DNA of 64,000 bases from an uncultured Clostridium sp. (GCA_945871955.1 CAMBXR010000009.1:1-64000); one strand, 5' to 3'. Shown: positions 34,127-43,285, counted from the stretch's first letter. Program-made: numbers and translations. The notes: generated from the sequence alone by a model not told the origin.

Positions 34127-35230
34127 TTTAAGTATATAAAGAGTTATATTTCTAACTCCCCAATTTATACATTCTTCTTTTGTATTCATATAAATATCTA
34201 TTTTATTTCCTTTTATTCCTCCACCGCAGTCTTCAGCAATAAAAGTTTTATCAAATTCTGGTATATAAACTCTCGTTCCATAAGGAATAACTTTTGGATC
34301 TACGGCAATAGTTCTTCCAAATGTAGGTTTTGTACCAGTAGCCGTTATAGTCCCTGTATAATAAGCATAAGCTTTAACATCTAAAGTATAAGATATATCA
34401 TCTATGCTACTTGGTTTGTTCGTTACAGAGTCAATTTGACTTTGTGACTTTAAATATGCAGAAGAACAATAACCTATTTTTCCATTTGATAATTTTACTT
34501 TATACCAATTACTATTTGTATCTTCTATTACATTTACCTTATCACCTTTATATACAACTCCAAGTATACTATTTGATGTTGATGGTCCACTTCTTACATT
34601 TAAATTAGCTGTAGCTATTAAGGTCTTTATAACCGTTACATTATTATTTGTATTATTATTGTTAGTAGTATTATTAGAACTTGAATTATTATTTGATGAA
34701 CTTCCTGAGTTGTCACTACTTTCCTTTAAGTATTTATTGCTAGCATATCCTACAGTTCCATTATCAAGCTTAACTTTGTACCATCCAGTACTAGCAGTAC
34801 CAAGAATTTCTACACTTTCATTTTTGCTTATATATCCAACAATTTTATAAGCTGTTGAACCACCACTTCTCACATTTAGATTAGCTGTTGCCACAAGTTT
34901 TTTATTGCTTGTAGGTGAGCTATTTGTAGAATGATTATTTGACGTAGATGAGCTTTTTAGAGAAATATAACTTCCACATACCCAACCATTCTTACTTCCA
35001 TATTTAATCTTATACCAACCATTTTCAGAAGATATAATTTTCACCTTATCTCCTTTTTTAAGTCCTCCTATGGAAACATATGATGTTGATGGTCCACTTC
35101 TTACATTTAGAGAATTTGCTGTGACTTCACCTGTATTACTATCTGCATGTACATTAGTAGCCCCCATGGCCAATAATATTGATGTAGCTGACAGTGCTGC
35201 TAGTGTATATTTTGTATTTTTTTCAATCAT
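34124..35230 (-). CDS. Secreted SH3/3D-domain cell-wall protein, three SH3 domains
   Basis: The 368-residue protein has a signal peptide (cut near VHA, residue 29). Three bacterial SH3 domains follow (each with a LNVRSGPSTSYVSIGGLKKGDKV-type start and a WYKVK core), joined by low-complexity Ser/Asn/Thr linkers. A C-terminal 3D domain has AVDPKVIPYGTRVYI and IAEDCGGGIKGNKIDIYMNT. It is a longer paralogue of the neighbour, with near-identical 3D domains, so the pair arose by duplication. SH3 domains probably bind wall peptides and the 3D domain probably cuts glycan. The linkers are rich in AAC/AAT Asn codons. It has its own promoter region and terminator. Confidence 0.9.
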   Translation of the reverse strand: MIEKNTKYTLAALSATSILLAMGATNVHADSNTGEVTANSLNVRSGPSTSYVSIGGLKKGDKVKIISSENGWYKIKYGSKNGWVCGSYISLKSSSTSNNHSTNSSPTSNKKLVATANLNVRSGGSTAYKIVGYISKNESVEILGTASTGWYKVKLDNGTVGYASNKYLKESSDNSGSSSNNNSSSNNTTNNNNTNNNVTVIKTLIATANLNVRSGPSTSNSILGVVYKGDKVNVIEDTNSNWYKVKLSNGKIGYCSSAYLKSQSQIDSVTNKPSSIDDISYTLDVKAYAYYTGTITATGTKPTFGRTIAVDPKVIPYGTRVYIPEFDKTFIAEDCGGGIKGNKIDIYMNTKEECINWGVRNITLYILK

Positions 35231-35441
35231 TTTCTTCCCCCAGTATAATGGTTTATTTTATTTCATTATTGTTTTATGTATAATTTTCCATTTAACAATA
35301 TATTAACTTAATTTCTTTAAATTTAAAATAGATTAATACATTTTCACCTAAATTTTTGATTCTTTTGGTAAAAAAATTCACTTATTATATTTATAATCTT
35401 TCATATACTAAATAAAAATTAATTAATTTGGAGGATTGATT

Positions 35442-35570
35442 ATGGCTGATAAAAATTACCGTATAGCTTCTATTACAGATGATGAAGCCACTGAAATAAA
35501 AAAAGCTGAAGCTGAAGTAAAAAAAATAACAGGAAAAGATTTTGTATTAATTGCTTGGGAAAAAGACTAA
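35442..35570 (+). CDS. Small protein, 42 aa
   Basis: Too short for the ORF track. ATG at 35442 follows TTTGGAGGATTGATT, a good ribosome binding site. The product MADKNYRIASITDDEATEIKKAEAEVKK... ends in LIAWEKD and has 42 residues. It is acidic/basic balanced, with a predicted central helix (DDEATEIKKAEAEVKKI) and a short terminal strand. A terminator follows, so it is an independent unit. I do not recognise a function. Confidence 0.65.
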   Translation: MADKNYRIASITDDEATEIKKAEAEVKKITGKDFVLIAWEKD

Positions 35571-35875
35571 TATACTATTTTTTCTAAGAAAATAAATAAG
35601 AGGCTGTGTATAGAGATTTTTTAATCTTAATACATCAGCCTCTTTATATGCTTGGTGGATTTATTTTTAATTTTTTATTTCTCATTATATCAAAATATTT
35701 TAGTTGTTAGTTATAATTTTAATTTGTAAATAATTTATAAATTGTAAATTGTAAATATAATATTTTCTAATTCCTAACTTTTCATAACCACTTAAAATAT
35801 TTATGTATCTTCACTATCCACCAAAGCATATTTTATTATAAATATGAGATTTTCATCTCATAATATAATAAGCAA
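35571..35875. other. Intergenic region, terminator plus AT-rich sequence
   Basis: It begins with a terminator for the 42-residue gene: AAGAGGCTG and CAGCCTCTT (35599-35644) followed by T-rich sequence. The rest is AT-rich. A small ATGAGATGAAAATCTCAT hairpin near 35845 may end the minus-strand gene. No further gene is seen. Confidence 0.5.
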
Positions 35876-36403
35876 TTAAATTTCTATAAAAGTTTCATTA
35901 TTAGCTTTATTTATAGCAACTTCCAGTTCCAAAACTTCTTTATTTAAGTTTTTCACTAACTTTTCCATTTCTTCTCTGTCAAAATTTAATTCAGTCACTT
36001 TATAATATACAGAAGTCGCTGCTGCATCTACTTTTCTCTCTCTGCTAACTTTAACATTCTGAAGTAAATCTTCTAATTCAAAAGCTAATTCTCTTTTTAA
36101 TTTTACTTTATTTAAGGCGCCTTGAATAGTAGTTTTTTGTCCTGATACTTCTATCTCTGTAATATTATTAGCATAAGCTATAGCTGTTTTTATTTTTTCT
36201 ATTTCTTTAGATAATGATATTAACTCATCTAATTCTTTAGTAAAATTAAATTTTTCATCGCAATCAAATCTACTTCCATCAGATTCTAGTATATAAGTTG
36301 TACTGGCTTTTTTTCTATTTAAAATATACGGTGATTTATATCTATAACTTCTTTCTAATTCTGCAACTTTTATCATACCTTGGTTTATCGTAAGTTTTTC
36401 CAT
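35876..36403 (-). CDS. Helical protein, possibly DIP1984/septicolysin-like
   Basis: A 175-residue soluble, mostly helical protein. The central order, a coiled helix with ISLSKEIEKIKTAIAYANNITEIEVSGQKTTIQGALNKVKLKRELAFEL and a final helix ending in AINKANNETFIEI, resembles the DIP1984 (septicolysin-like) family pattern with its terminal N-x-x-T motif. This is from memory of the family, so the call is tentative. The ORF track start is a GTG at 36421; I prefer the ATG at 36403, which has GGAAGGGAG 8 bases ahead. No toxin activity should be inferred. It lies 19-37 bases downstream of the amidotransferase gene and is probably co-transcribed. Confidence 0.6.
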   Translation of the reverse strand: MEKLTINQGMIKVAELERSYRYKSPYILNRKKASTTYILESDGSRFDCDEKFNFTKELDELISLSKEIEKIKTAIAYANNITEIEVSGQKTTIQGALNKVKLKRELAFELEDLLQNVKVSRERKVDAAATSVYYKVTELNFDREEMEKLVKNLNKEVLELEVAINKANNETFIEI

Positions 36404-36439
36404 AAATATTCTCCCTTCCACATCCCTTTTTTATCTATA

Positions 36440-37162
36440 TTAATTATTATTTTCTTCAACTATTTCTATAAATCGTTTTAACAGCATTTCTCCATATTTA
36501 TGCTTCTGTATTTTATTATATATATTTTCATAATTTTTACCAATACCTATTATTTTGTCTTTCTCGAATTTTAAATACTCTTTTGTTGTCTCTGAGAAGA
36601 ACTCTGGATGAAATTGCGTCCCCCAAACATGATTATCATAAGAAAAGGATTGAACTTCATCATGCTCATTATAAGCTAATATTTTAGCACCCTTTGGAAT
36701 TTGTAGTACACTTTGGGAATGAGCCTCATGTCCTTTAAAATTTTTAGGTAATACACCAAGGAGTTTATCTTTTTCACCTTCATCCGTAAGATAAATATCT
36801 ACAGTACCTAATTCCATACCCTTAGGATTATATCCCACCTGTCCTCCTAACATATCTGCCAGTAGTTGATGCCCATAACAAATTCCCAGTACTGGTATGT
36901 TTGTATTTACTATATTTTTTAGATAATCACAAATTTTTACACTCCAAGATTCATAATCAGATACCATGGAATGAGAGCCTGTTATTATAATTCCTTTTAT
37001 ATTGTCTAAGTCCGGTATTTTTTCTTCTTTCTTACAGTCTACTACAACAACTTGATTTTTATCTAATTGTCCCTTATTCATAATATGGTCGTGAAACTCA
37101 CCATATTTATTTGAAATAGATTTTAACGTTTCTCCCATGCTTAATATAACTATTTTTTTCAA
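36440..37162 (-). CDS. Class I glutamine amidotransferase-like protein
   Basis: A free-standing GATase domain of about 240 residues resembling the amidotransferase half of GMP synthase. The nucleophile Cys is in GICYGHQLLADMLGG. The His and Glu of the triad are in WGTQFHPEFFSE. The first motif is GIIITGSHSMV. Family members often remove glutamyl groups or provide ammonia for a partner enzyme. No synthetase partner is nearby, so the substrate is unknown. I chose TTG 37162, 6 bases after AGGGGTG; the GTG start at 37171 overlaps the binding site. Confidence 0.85.
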   Translation of the reverse strand: MKKIVILSMGETLKSISNKYGEFHDHIMNKGQLDKNQVVVVDCKKEEKIPDLDNIKGIIITGSHSMVSDYESWSVKICDYLKNIVNTNIPVLGICYGHQLLADMLGGQVGYNPKGMELGTVDIYLTDEGEKDKLLGVLPKNFKGHEAHSQSVLQIPKGAKILAYNEHDEVQSFSYDNHVWGTQFHPEFFSETTKEYLKFEKDKIIGIGKNYENIYNKIQKHKYGEMLLKRFIEIVEENNN

Positions 37163-37171
37163 AAAATTCAC

Positions 37172-37528
37172 CCCTAAAAAATAAAAGTGAATTAATAACT
37201 TTATTCACCCTTATTTACATCTTATTTATTTAATTATATCAATTTTATTTTATTTTCAAATTACAGTTACTTTACAAAAAAATTAACTCCTCAGACAAAT
37301 TTATTTATTTTATCTTTGAAGTTAATTTTTAATTTCTATGGTATATTAATTTTTAGGCAATAGTATAACTTCTTATGCTATAAAAATCCAACCATAATAA
37401 TTGTATATGAAAGTAATTATTAATTCAACCTATATACTTAGAATTCTTACAGATTGTATTTATATTAGTTGTTTTTAAAATAAAATTATTCCATAATATG
37501 CTTATATAGTATATTTAAGGAGGTACTT
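37172..37528. other. Divergent intergenic region
   Basis: About 360 bases between divergent genes, very AT-rich. It contains a GTGAATAAAGTTATTAATTCAC hairpin at 37168-37190 just ahead of the amidotransferase gene. A larger inverted repeat of AAATTAACT/AGTTAATTT spans about 37280-37330. I see no gene; promoters for both sides probably lie here. Confidence 0.4.
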
Positions 37529-38353
37529 ATGAATAACTTGAAAATAGGACTAATTCAGATGAAAGTCCATAATGATAAAAAAGAAAATTTATTAAGAGCT
37601 GCTAATTTAATAAAAAAAATTTCTTCAGAAAAGTCAGACATTGTAATTTTACCAGAAATGTTTTCTTGTCCTTATATAACATCAAATTTTCCCATTTATG
37701 CAGAAGAAGAAGGCGGTTATTCTTATAATTTTTTATCAAACATTGCTAAAGAAAATAATATTTACTTAGTCTCTGGATCCATTCCGGAAATAGATAACAA
37801 TAAAATTTATAATACCTCTTATGTTTTTAATAGATATGGTGAAAAAATAGGAAAACATAGAAAAGTACATTTATTTGATATCGATATAAAAGGAAAACAA
37901 ACATTTAAAGAATCTGATACATTAAACGCCGGAGATGAAGTTACTGTATTTGATACAGAGTTTGGCAAAATAGGACTTTGTATATGCTATGATTTTAGAT
38001 TTCCAGAGTTAGCTAGACTTATGGTAAATAAGGGTGCTAAAGCTATAATTGTTCCTGCTTCCTTTAATATGACAACTGGTCCTGCCCATTGGCATGTTAT
38101 GTTTAAATCTAGGGCCATAGATAATCAAGTTTATACCATAGGTTGTTCTCCAGCTAGGGATTATAACTCTTCTTATATTTCCTATGGACATTCATTAATA
38201 GTTTCTCCCTTTGGTGAAATTCTTTATGAGTTGGATGATAAGGAAGATATGATGACATATACTATTGATTTAGATTATGTTGATAAAGTTAGAGAAGAAC
38301 TGCCTCTACTTTATCATAGAAGAAATGATTTATATAAATTAATCGAAAAATAG
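37529..38353 (+). CDS. Nitrilase-family carbon-nitrogen hydrolase (omega-amidase-like)
   Basis: The 274-residue protein has the Glu-Lys-Cys triad of the C-N hydrolase superfamily: VILPEMFSCPY (Glu), GKHRKVHLFDIDI (Lys) and GLCICYDFRFPELAR (Cys). Length and the HLFDID and RFPELAR motifs fit the Nit2/omega-amidase group, which hydrolyses alpha-ketoglutaramate or related amides. The assignment to that subgroup is tentative. The ATG follows AAGGAGG. It stands alone and ends at a good terminator. Confidence 0.88.
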   Translation: MNNLKIGLIQMKVHNDKKENLLRAANLIKKISSEKSDIVILPEMFSCPYITSNFPIYAEEEGGYSYNFLSNIAKENNIYLVSGSIPEIDNNKIYNTSYVFNRYGEKIGKHRKVHLFDIDIKGKQTFKESDTLNAGDEVTVFDTEFGKIGLCICYDFRFPELARLMVNKGAKAIIVPASFNMTTGPAHWHVMFKSRAIDNQVYTIGCSPARDYNSSYISYGHSLIVSPFGEILYELDDKEDMMTYTIDLDYVDKVREELPLLYHRRNDLYKLIEK

Positions 38354-38370
38354 TAAAAATATATTTATTA

Positions 38371-38405
38371 AAAGGAGTATTGCCCAAATGCCAATACTCC
38401 TTTTT
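38371..38405. terminator. Terminator between the nitrilase-family gene and the convergent regulator gene
   Basis: AAAGGAGTATTGGC-type hairpin (AAAGGAGTATTG ... CAATACTCCTTT) with A- and T-runs on both ends. Confidence 0.8.
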
Positions 38406-38409
38406 AAAT

Positions 38410-39528
38410 TTATTTTCTTTTTTTATTATTAAAACTTAAAACTTTAACATCCTTCTTATCTGAAAGAGTTCCTTCTTTAAGTCCCATTAAAATTTCTAAA
38501 TCATCAGCATATAAAATTATATTTTCATTATATAACTTATCCATTAAAGTATTTTTACTTACGATATTATTATCTAAAAGTAATTTATAAGCCTTTCTAA
38601 GACAAGTTGGATGAGTTGCTTTAACATTGTCTAAAGGCTCTCCCTTATGCCATCCATTTTTACTTATTTCATTCATTAGATAATTATATTTTTTGTAGTT
38701 TATTAATCCTAAAGCATATGCTCTATATAAAATCATAGTAAGCGGTACCATAAATTTAGATTTAACTTCTAAATAAGACTGCATTTCATTAGGATTAGAT
38801 AGTTCTTCTATAAATCTTTCTTTTGGTAATAATAATGCACAGGCAAAATCATCTTTGTTAAATCTTTTAGCCGGGATATTTAATTCATTACTTATAATAA
38901 ATCCGAATTCATAAGCTAAGTCATAATTTCTCGCAGCTAAAGAGTTTTTATCATATCCTAAAGATACTATATATTTGCTATTTCCATTTACACTTTGTTT
39001 TTGTGAATATGGAGAAGCACCTTTTCTCTCATTATTCATCCCAGTTACAACTACACCAATAGCTTCCATAAATGAAAGCATGTTTATTATTGGCTCATCT
39101 CCCATTTCATAGTATTCTCTGCATCTAATAGCTAATTCTTCCATTGAAAGATTTTTATTCAAGTTTTCTGGAAGTTGTAATCCTGGGAACTGAATGTAGT
39201 TTTCAAAGAATAAGTAAAGCTTATGAATCATTACTAATTTTTCTCTATATGATATTTCTTCATTTCTTTGTATAGTAGATTGTGGGTTAAAATGTACAGC
39301 ATCCACATTTATTTTTATATTTTCATTTTTATAGAAATAGTCCCTTGGAAAATGAAGTACATTTGATAATTTTAATGCATTTTCCACCGTTGGTTTATAT
39401 TTATTTTCTTCAAAAGCCAATATATCTTTTTTATTTATATTAGTTTCTTTAGATACTTGATCTATAGTTTTTCCTCTGTATATTCTGGCTACTTTTAGTC
39501 TTTTACCATTAAATAATTCTTTTTTCAT
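38410..39528 (-). CDS. XRE-ImmA/IrrE-like protein with degenerate zinc motif
   Basis: The 372-residue protein starts with an XRE-type helix-turn-helix (GKRLKVARIYRGKTIDQVSKETNINKKDILAFEENKYKPTVENALKLSNVL). It continues with an ImmA/IrrE-like (DUF955) domain at about residues 125-260. The family motif HExxH is absent: the corresponding helix reads AYEFGFIISNEL where active members read AHELGH. The protein therefore probably lacks protease activity and acts as a DNA-binding or sensing protein. Related active proteins cleave repressors in mobile elements and the SOS-like response. It stands alone. Confidence 0.75.
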   Translation of the reverse strand: MKKELFNGKRLKVARIYRGKTIDQVSKETNINKKDILAFEENKYKPTVENALKLSNVLHFPRDYFYKNENIKINVDAVHFNPQSTIQRNEEISYREKLVMIHKLYLFFENYIQFPGLQLPENLNKNLSMEELAIRCREYYEMGDEPIINMLSFMEAIGVVVTGMNNERKGASPYSQKQSVNGNSKYIVSLGYDKNSLAARNYDLAYEFGFIISNELNIPAKRFNKDDFACALLLPKERFIEELSNPNEMQSYLEVKSKFMVPLTMILYRAYALGLINYKKYNYLMNEISKNGWHKGEPLDNVKATHPTCLRKAYKLLLDNNIVSKNTLMDKLYNENIILYADDLEILMGLKEGTLSDKKDVKVLSFNNKKRK

Positions 39529-39648
39529 ATTTATGGTCCTTTCCTTGTTGATATTTTAAACAAAGCTAATTTAAGTCTTCAATCTCTTATTATACTGAAT
39601 AAATTATATCTTTTCAAATAATAAGTTGTTTAATAATAAATATAATTA

Positions 39649-40845
39649 TTAATTAGATTTCAGCTTTATTTTCACATAATCAAATAAAGAATCTATATTT
39701 CCATTATTTTTCCCACCACCTTGGGCAAGAACTTTACTTCCTCCACCTTTTCCATCTACTAATTTGATGCTGTCTTTTAGTAAATCATTCATATCAAGAT
39801 TTTCTAAGTTTTTTGAACAAGTAAATAATAGATTTAATTTATCATTGTTAATTAAAACAAATAAACCAACCACATCATCTTTTTCACCTATTTTATTTGC
39901 AATTTTATTTATATAGTTCATAGTTTTATTTTCATAAATTTTAACTACTACACTCATATTATTAATTTTTTCTGCTTCTTCAATCATTGCTTTTATTTCA
40001 TAGTTGCTGATAATTTCTTCAAGTCTTCTATTTTCTTTATTAACTTCATTTAACTTATTATTAAGTTTTTCTATACCTTTATAAGCATCTTCCTCATTGC
40101 TGCTTAGTAATTTACATATTTTATTTAAATAATTATCTCTTTTTAACATTTCTTCTATGGCTTTTGTTCCACATAAAAATTCTATTCTTGTAGCTTTTTT
40201 GTATTTTTCAAATTTTTTTATTTTTATTACTCTTAAATCTAAAGTATTTTTAACGTGAACACCACAACATAAATTTATATCAATATCATCTATTTTTACA
40301 ACTCTTATATCATCGCTAAGCTTTGATAAATCTTCTTTTATTTTTAATTTTTTAGCTTCTTTTTTAGTAATATTAAGAAATTCCACAGGTATATTTTTTC
40401 TTATTATATCATTACACATATTTTCAATTTTTAATATATCTTCTTCTTTGAAAAATCCTTCTATATCAACTGTGGCTGCTTCACTTCCTAAATGAAAACC
40501 TACTGTTTTTGCCTTATATTCATTATTAAAGCAAGCAGATATGACGTGTTGTCCAAAGTGATGTTGCATACCATATTCTCTTCTATCCCAATTAATTTCA
40601 CATTTTACTTTATGAATTCTATTTGGCTTTTTATCCAATACATGATATATTTTTTCATCTTCTTCGTATACATCCACCACAGATATATTATCTATAGTAC
40701 CTAGATCACAGTATTGACCTCCACCGCCTGGGAAAAAAGCTGTTTTGTCTAATAAAACATGATATTTTGAATCTCTTTCCTCAACTTCTTCTATTTCAGC
40801 AGTAAAATTTTTCATATATGAATCCAAATAAAATAATTTTTCCAT
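39649..40845 (-). CDS. Alanyl-tRNA editing protein AlaX (long form, DHHA1-containing)
   Basis: This is a free-standing editing factor that removes serine or glycine mis-charged onto tRNA-Ala. It has an N-terminal beta-barrel (LDKTAFFPGGGGQYCDLGTI), then the zinc-binding editing domain with HHFGQHVIS and CCGVHVKNT. A coiled linker (NKLNEVNKENRRLEEIISN) and a C-terminal DHHA1 domain with GKGGGSKVLAQGGGKN follow. At 398 residues this is the AlaX-L form and lacks the aminoacylation domain of AlaRS. It is divergent from the ProX editing gene, with 145 bases between. Confidence 0.92.
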   Translation of the reverse strand: MEKLFYLDSYMKNFTAEIEEVEERDSKYHVLLDKTAFFPGGGGQYCDLGTIDNISVVDVYEEDEKIYHVLDKKPNRIHKVKCEINWDRREYGMQHHFGQHVISACFNNEYKAKTVGFHLGSEAATVDIEGFFKEEDILKIENMCNDIIRKNIPVEFLNITKKEAKKLKIKEDLSKLSDDIRVVKIDDIDINLCCGVHVKNTLDLRVIKIKKFEKYKKATRIEFLCGTKAIEEMLKRDNYLNKICKLLSSNEEDAYKGIEKLNNKLNEVNKENRRLEEIISNYEIKAMIEEAEKINNMSVVVKIYENKTMNYINKIANKIGEKDDVVGLFVLINNDKLNLLFTCSKNLENLDMNDLLKDSIKLVDGKGGGSKVLAQGGGKNNGNIDSLFDYVKIKLKSN

Positions 40846-40990
40846 TTTTTCCGACCTTTCTTTATTTATTGTTTATTTTTACAATTATTAGTTAATTATA
40901 ACTAAAAAATTATTGCTTTAATAGATATTGTAATGCAAAAGCTACATCTTCTAATTATAATTAAATAAACTGTTAAAAAGGAGGCTTATT

Positions 40991-41479
40991 ATGGATAAAA
41001 AAGAAAAAGTTCTAAAAAAATTAGATGAGTTAAATATTAAATATGAATTAGTAAATCATCCTCCTGTTTATACTATAGACGCCATAGAAAATCTTAAACT
41101 AAACAATCATGGTCATATTGTAAAAAACTTATTTCTAAAAAACTCAAATAACAAGAAATTTTATCTTGTTATGTTAAAAGGTGATAAAAAAGCTGATTTA
41201 AAATCAATAAAAACTCAAGTAAATTCCACTGCCCTTAGTTTTGCATCAGAGGACAAATTAGAAAAATACTTAGGTTTATCAAAAGGCGCTGTAACTCCTC
41301 TTGGCATAATCAACGATGAAGAACATTTAGTAAATGTGATTTTAGATGAGGATTTAAAAAATGAAAAAATTATTGGTGTTCATCCAAATGTGAATACTTC
41401 CACTATTTTTATGAGTTACGCTGATTTAATCAAATTTATTAATACTTTTGGCAATGAAATTTTTTATGTCAGTATATAG
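40991..41479 (+). CDS. Prolyl-tRNA editing protein ProX/YbaK family
   Basis: The 162-residue protein is a single YbaK/ProX-like domain: LDELNIKYELVNHPPVYTIDAIENL at the start, VMLKGDKKADLKSI with the essential Lys, and LGLSKGAVTPLGIINDEEHLV. Members hydrolyse Ala or Cys mischarged on tRNA-Pro. The ATG follows AAAAGGAGGC. Together with the divergent AlaX gene it forms a small trans-editing locus. It ends at a bidirectional terminator with moaC. Confidence 0.9.
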   Translation: MDKKEKVLKKLDELNIKYELVNHPPVYTIDAIENLKLNNHGHIVKNLFLKNSNNKKFYLVMLKGDKKADLKSIKTQVNSTALSFASEDKLEKYLGLSKGAVTPLGIINDEEHLVNVILDEDLKNEKIIGVHPNVNTSTIFMSYADLIKFINTFGNEIFYVSI

Positions 41480-41480
41480 T

Positions 41481-41520
41481 AAAAAGCTCTACTATCTAAA
41501 ATAGATAATAGAGCTTCTTT
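41481..41520. terminator. Bidirectional terminator between the ProX-family gene and moaC
   Basis: AAGCTCTACTATCT and AGATAATAGAGCTT form a 13-bp stem (one mismatch) with flanking A/T runs. Confidence 0.75.
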
Positions 41521-41521
41521 A

Positions 41522-42013
41522 TTACTTATTTATTCCCTCAAAAACAAATTTACCGCTTTTGCCTCCAGTTTTTTCTACTAAGTGAATATCTGATATGACC
41601 ATATTTTTATCTATTGCTTTACACATATCATAAATAGTTAGAAGAGCCACATTAACACCAGTTAAAGCTTCCATCTCTACACCTGTTTGTCCACTTAATT
41701 TAACTAAAGAAATTGCAGTTATACTTTTTTCTTCTTCATTGAATTCAAAATCAATTTGAGATTTAGTTAGCATTAATGGATGACACATAGGAATTAATTC
41801 TGATGTTTTTTTAGTAGCCATTATTCCAGCTACTCTTGCCACAGCAAGTACATCACCTTTTGCCATATTACCTTCTAAAATCCTTTTATATGTTTCATCA
41901 TTTACAAATATTTTTCCCCTTGCTATTGCTTGCCTCTCTGTAACTTTTTTTTCTGTTACATCTACCATTATGGCATTTCCTTTTGAATCAAAATGATTAA
42001 GTTTACTACTCAT
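41522..42013 (-). CDS. moaC: Cyclic pyranopterin monophosphate synthase MoaC
   Basis: MoaC converts the MoaA product to cyclic pyranopterin monophosphate, an early step of molybdenum-cofactor synthesis. The 163 residues include [47 protein letters not shown] and the C-terminal [10 protein letters not shown], which holds the catalytic Lys. No other moa or mod gene is in the window. It lies 18 bases downstream of the anti-sigma-like gene, which may be chance. Confidence 0.96.
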   Translation of the reverse strand: MSSKLNHFDSKGNAIMVDVTEKKVTERQAIARGKIFVNDETYKRILEGNMAKGDVLAVARVAGIMATKKTSELIPMCHPLMLTKSQIDFEFNEEEKSITAISLVKLSGQTGVEMEALTGVNVALLTIYDMCKAIDKNMVISDIHLVEKTGGKSGKFVFEGINK

Positions 42014-42030
42014 TTTACCCCCACCTTTAT

Positions 42031-42795
42031 TTAATAGTATTTTTTTATTATTTTATTTATTTGTTTATTGTCTAAGTTTTCAGCTTTACCTACATTTCCA
42101 TCTAACATTTCCCATACATAATTATGTACTTCTACTGCATTAGAAAAATCACCTTTTTCCCATTTTCTAAGGCTATTTCTAAGATGCATTCTATCATAAT
42201 CATCACTTATATTTTCTACACCTTCTAATGCCAACTTTATAGTTTTAGGTGTAATTTCGCCACACTGCCATTTATAATCAGCCTCTACAAGTGTATTGGC
42301 TAAAGAATGAATAAGTTTAATTGCTTCATTATTTGTCTTCGGCTTTTTTATATCTTTTTCTTTTATATAAACTGTGTTTATAGAGGAATCTGCACTACCC
42401 TCAACTACTTCTTTTTCATTTGATATCCCCATAAGATATTTTAAATTATCTATTTCTATAAATCTATTTATTTTTTCAAATACAGGATAAACAGTTGGTA
42501 TTTTTTCAAAAACCTTAGGGTTTGCTATACCTGCTACAGGAAGTAAAATTATACTCACAATAAGAATGTCTAAAATGATATATCTAATATTTTTTCTTTT
42601 TTCTTTTTTAATTTCTTTGAAAGGATGTTTTGCACTTTTTTTTATATCATCAGGAATATGAATTTTGTCTACAGCAGTATTATCTATACTAAAATTTTTA
42701 ATATCTTCATTTATATCTCTATCAACATATTTATCTATATCTATACCATCAAAATCTATCTTTTTAATAGTATTATTTAGCAGGTTTTTAACCAT
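42031..42795 (-). CDS. Membrane-anchored putative anti-sigma factor, DUF6241-like C-terminus
   Basis: A 254-residue bitopic protein with a cytoplasmic N-terminus of about 80 residues, one membrane segment ([23 protein letters not shown]) and a ~150-residue external domain. The external part ([32 protein letters not shown] ... [29 protein letters not shown]) resembles the DUF6241-type domain. That is from memory and tentative. Its start overlaps the sigma gene stop by 8 bases, so the two are coupled, as is typical of sigma/anti-sigma pairs. The topology fits proteolytic control, possibly by RseP. Confidence 0.65.
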   Translation of the reverse strand: MVKNLLNNTIKKIDFDGIDIDKYVDRDINEDIKNFSIDNTAVDKIHIPDDIKKSAKHPFKEIKKEKRKNIRYIILDILIVSIILLPVAGIANPKVFEKIPTVYPVFEKINRFIEIDNLKYLMGISNEKEVVEGSADSSINTVYIKEKDIKKPKTNNEAIKLIHSLANTLVEADYKWQCGEITPKTIKLALEGVENISDDYDRMHLRNSLRKWEKGDFSNAVEVHNYVWEMLDGNVGKAENLDNKQINKIIKKYY

Positions 42796-43285
42796 AAATA
42801 AACTCCCCCTTTATCTTATCTCTCATTATTTTTAAGGAGTTTCTAAGATACATCTTTACAGTACTTTCATTCATATCAAGTATATCTCCAACTTCTTTAT
42901 ATGACATGTTATAAAAATACAATAATATTACCACATTTTTTTGATAAATATCTAATATATCTATAGCTTTATACATATCTATATATCCACTTTCATCTAG
43001 ATAATTTATATCTTCATTATCTACCATTCCCATTTCTTCCATATACTCATTAATCTGTTTTATAGTTACTTTTGTTATATACTTATTAAAATTATTAAAC
43101 TTTGATAATCTATGGATATTTTCATTTATATAAAAAATACTATTTTTCATAATTTCTTTTGAATCATATTCATATTTTGTATGCATAAAAGCTAATTTAT
43201 AAATATATTCACTATTTTTTATCATAAGCTTTTTAAATGCTCTTTTATCACCTTTAATAGATTTTTCTAATAAAGTTAATCCCAT
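42788..43285 (-). CDS. ECF-like sigma factor
   Basis: The 165-residue protein has sigma region 2 (LEKSIKGDKRAFKKLMIKNSEYIYKLAFMHTKYEYDSKEIMKNSI). A C-terminal region 4 helix-turn-helix (YQKNVVILLYFYNMSYKEVGDILDMNESTVKMYLRNSLKIMRDKIKGE) binds the -35 element. It is short and lacks regions 1 and 3, so it fits the ECF group. The gene ends inside the membrane-protein gene that probably encodes its regulator. Its target promoters, and the signal, cannot be read here. Confidence 0.85.
   Translation of the reverse strand: MGLTLLEKSIKGDKRAFKKLMIKNSEYIYKLAFMHTKYEYDSKEIMKNSIFYINENIHRLSKFNNFNKYITKVTIKQINEYMEEMGMVDNEDINYLDESGYIDMYKAIDILDIYQKNVVILLYFYNMSYKEVGDILDMNESTVKMYLRNSLKIMRDKIKGEFIYG

Noticed and set aside
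35876-36403. Toxin function from the possible septicolysin-like match
   Set aside because: The similarity is a remembered pattern only, and the family name does not establish a toxic activity.
37168-37190. Attenuator or riboswitch ahead of the amidotransferase gene
   Set aside because: The GTGAATAAAG/TTATTCAC hairpin is short and lacks conserved ligand-binding sequence; kept only as a note.
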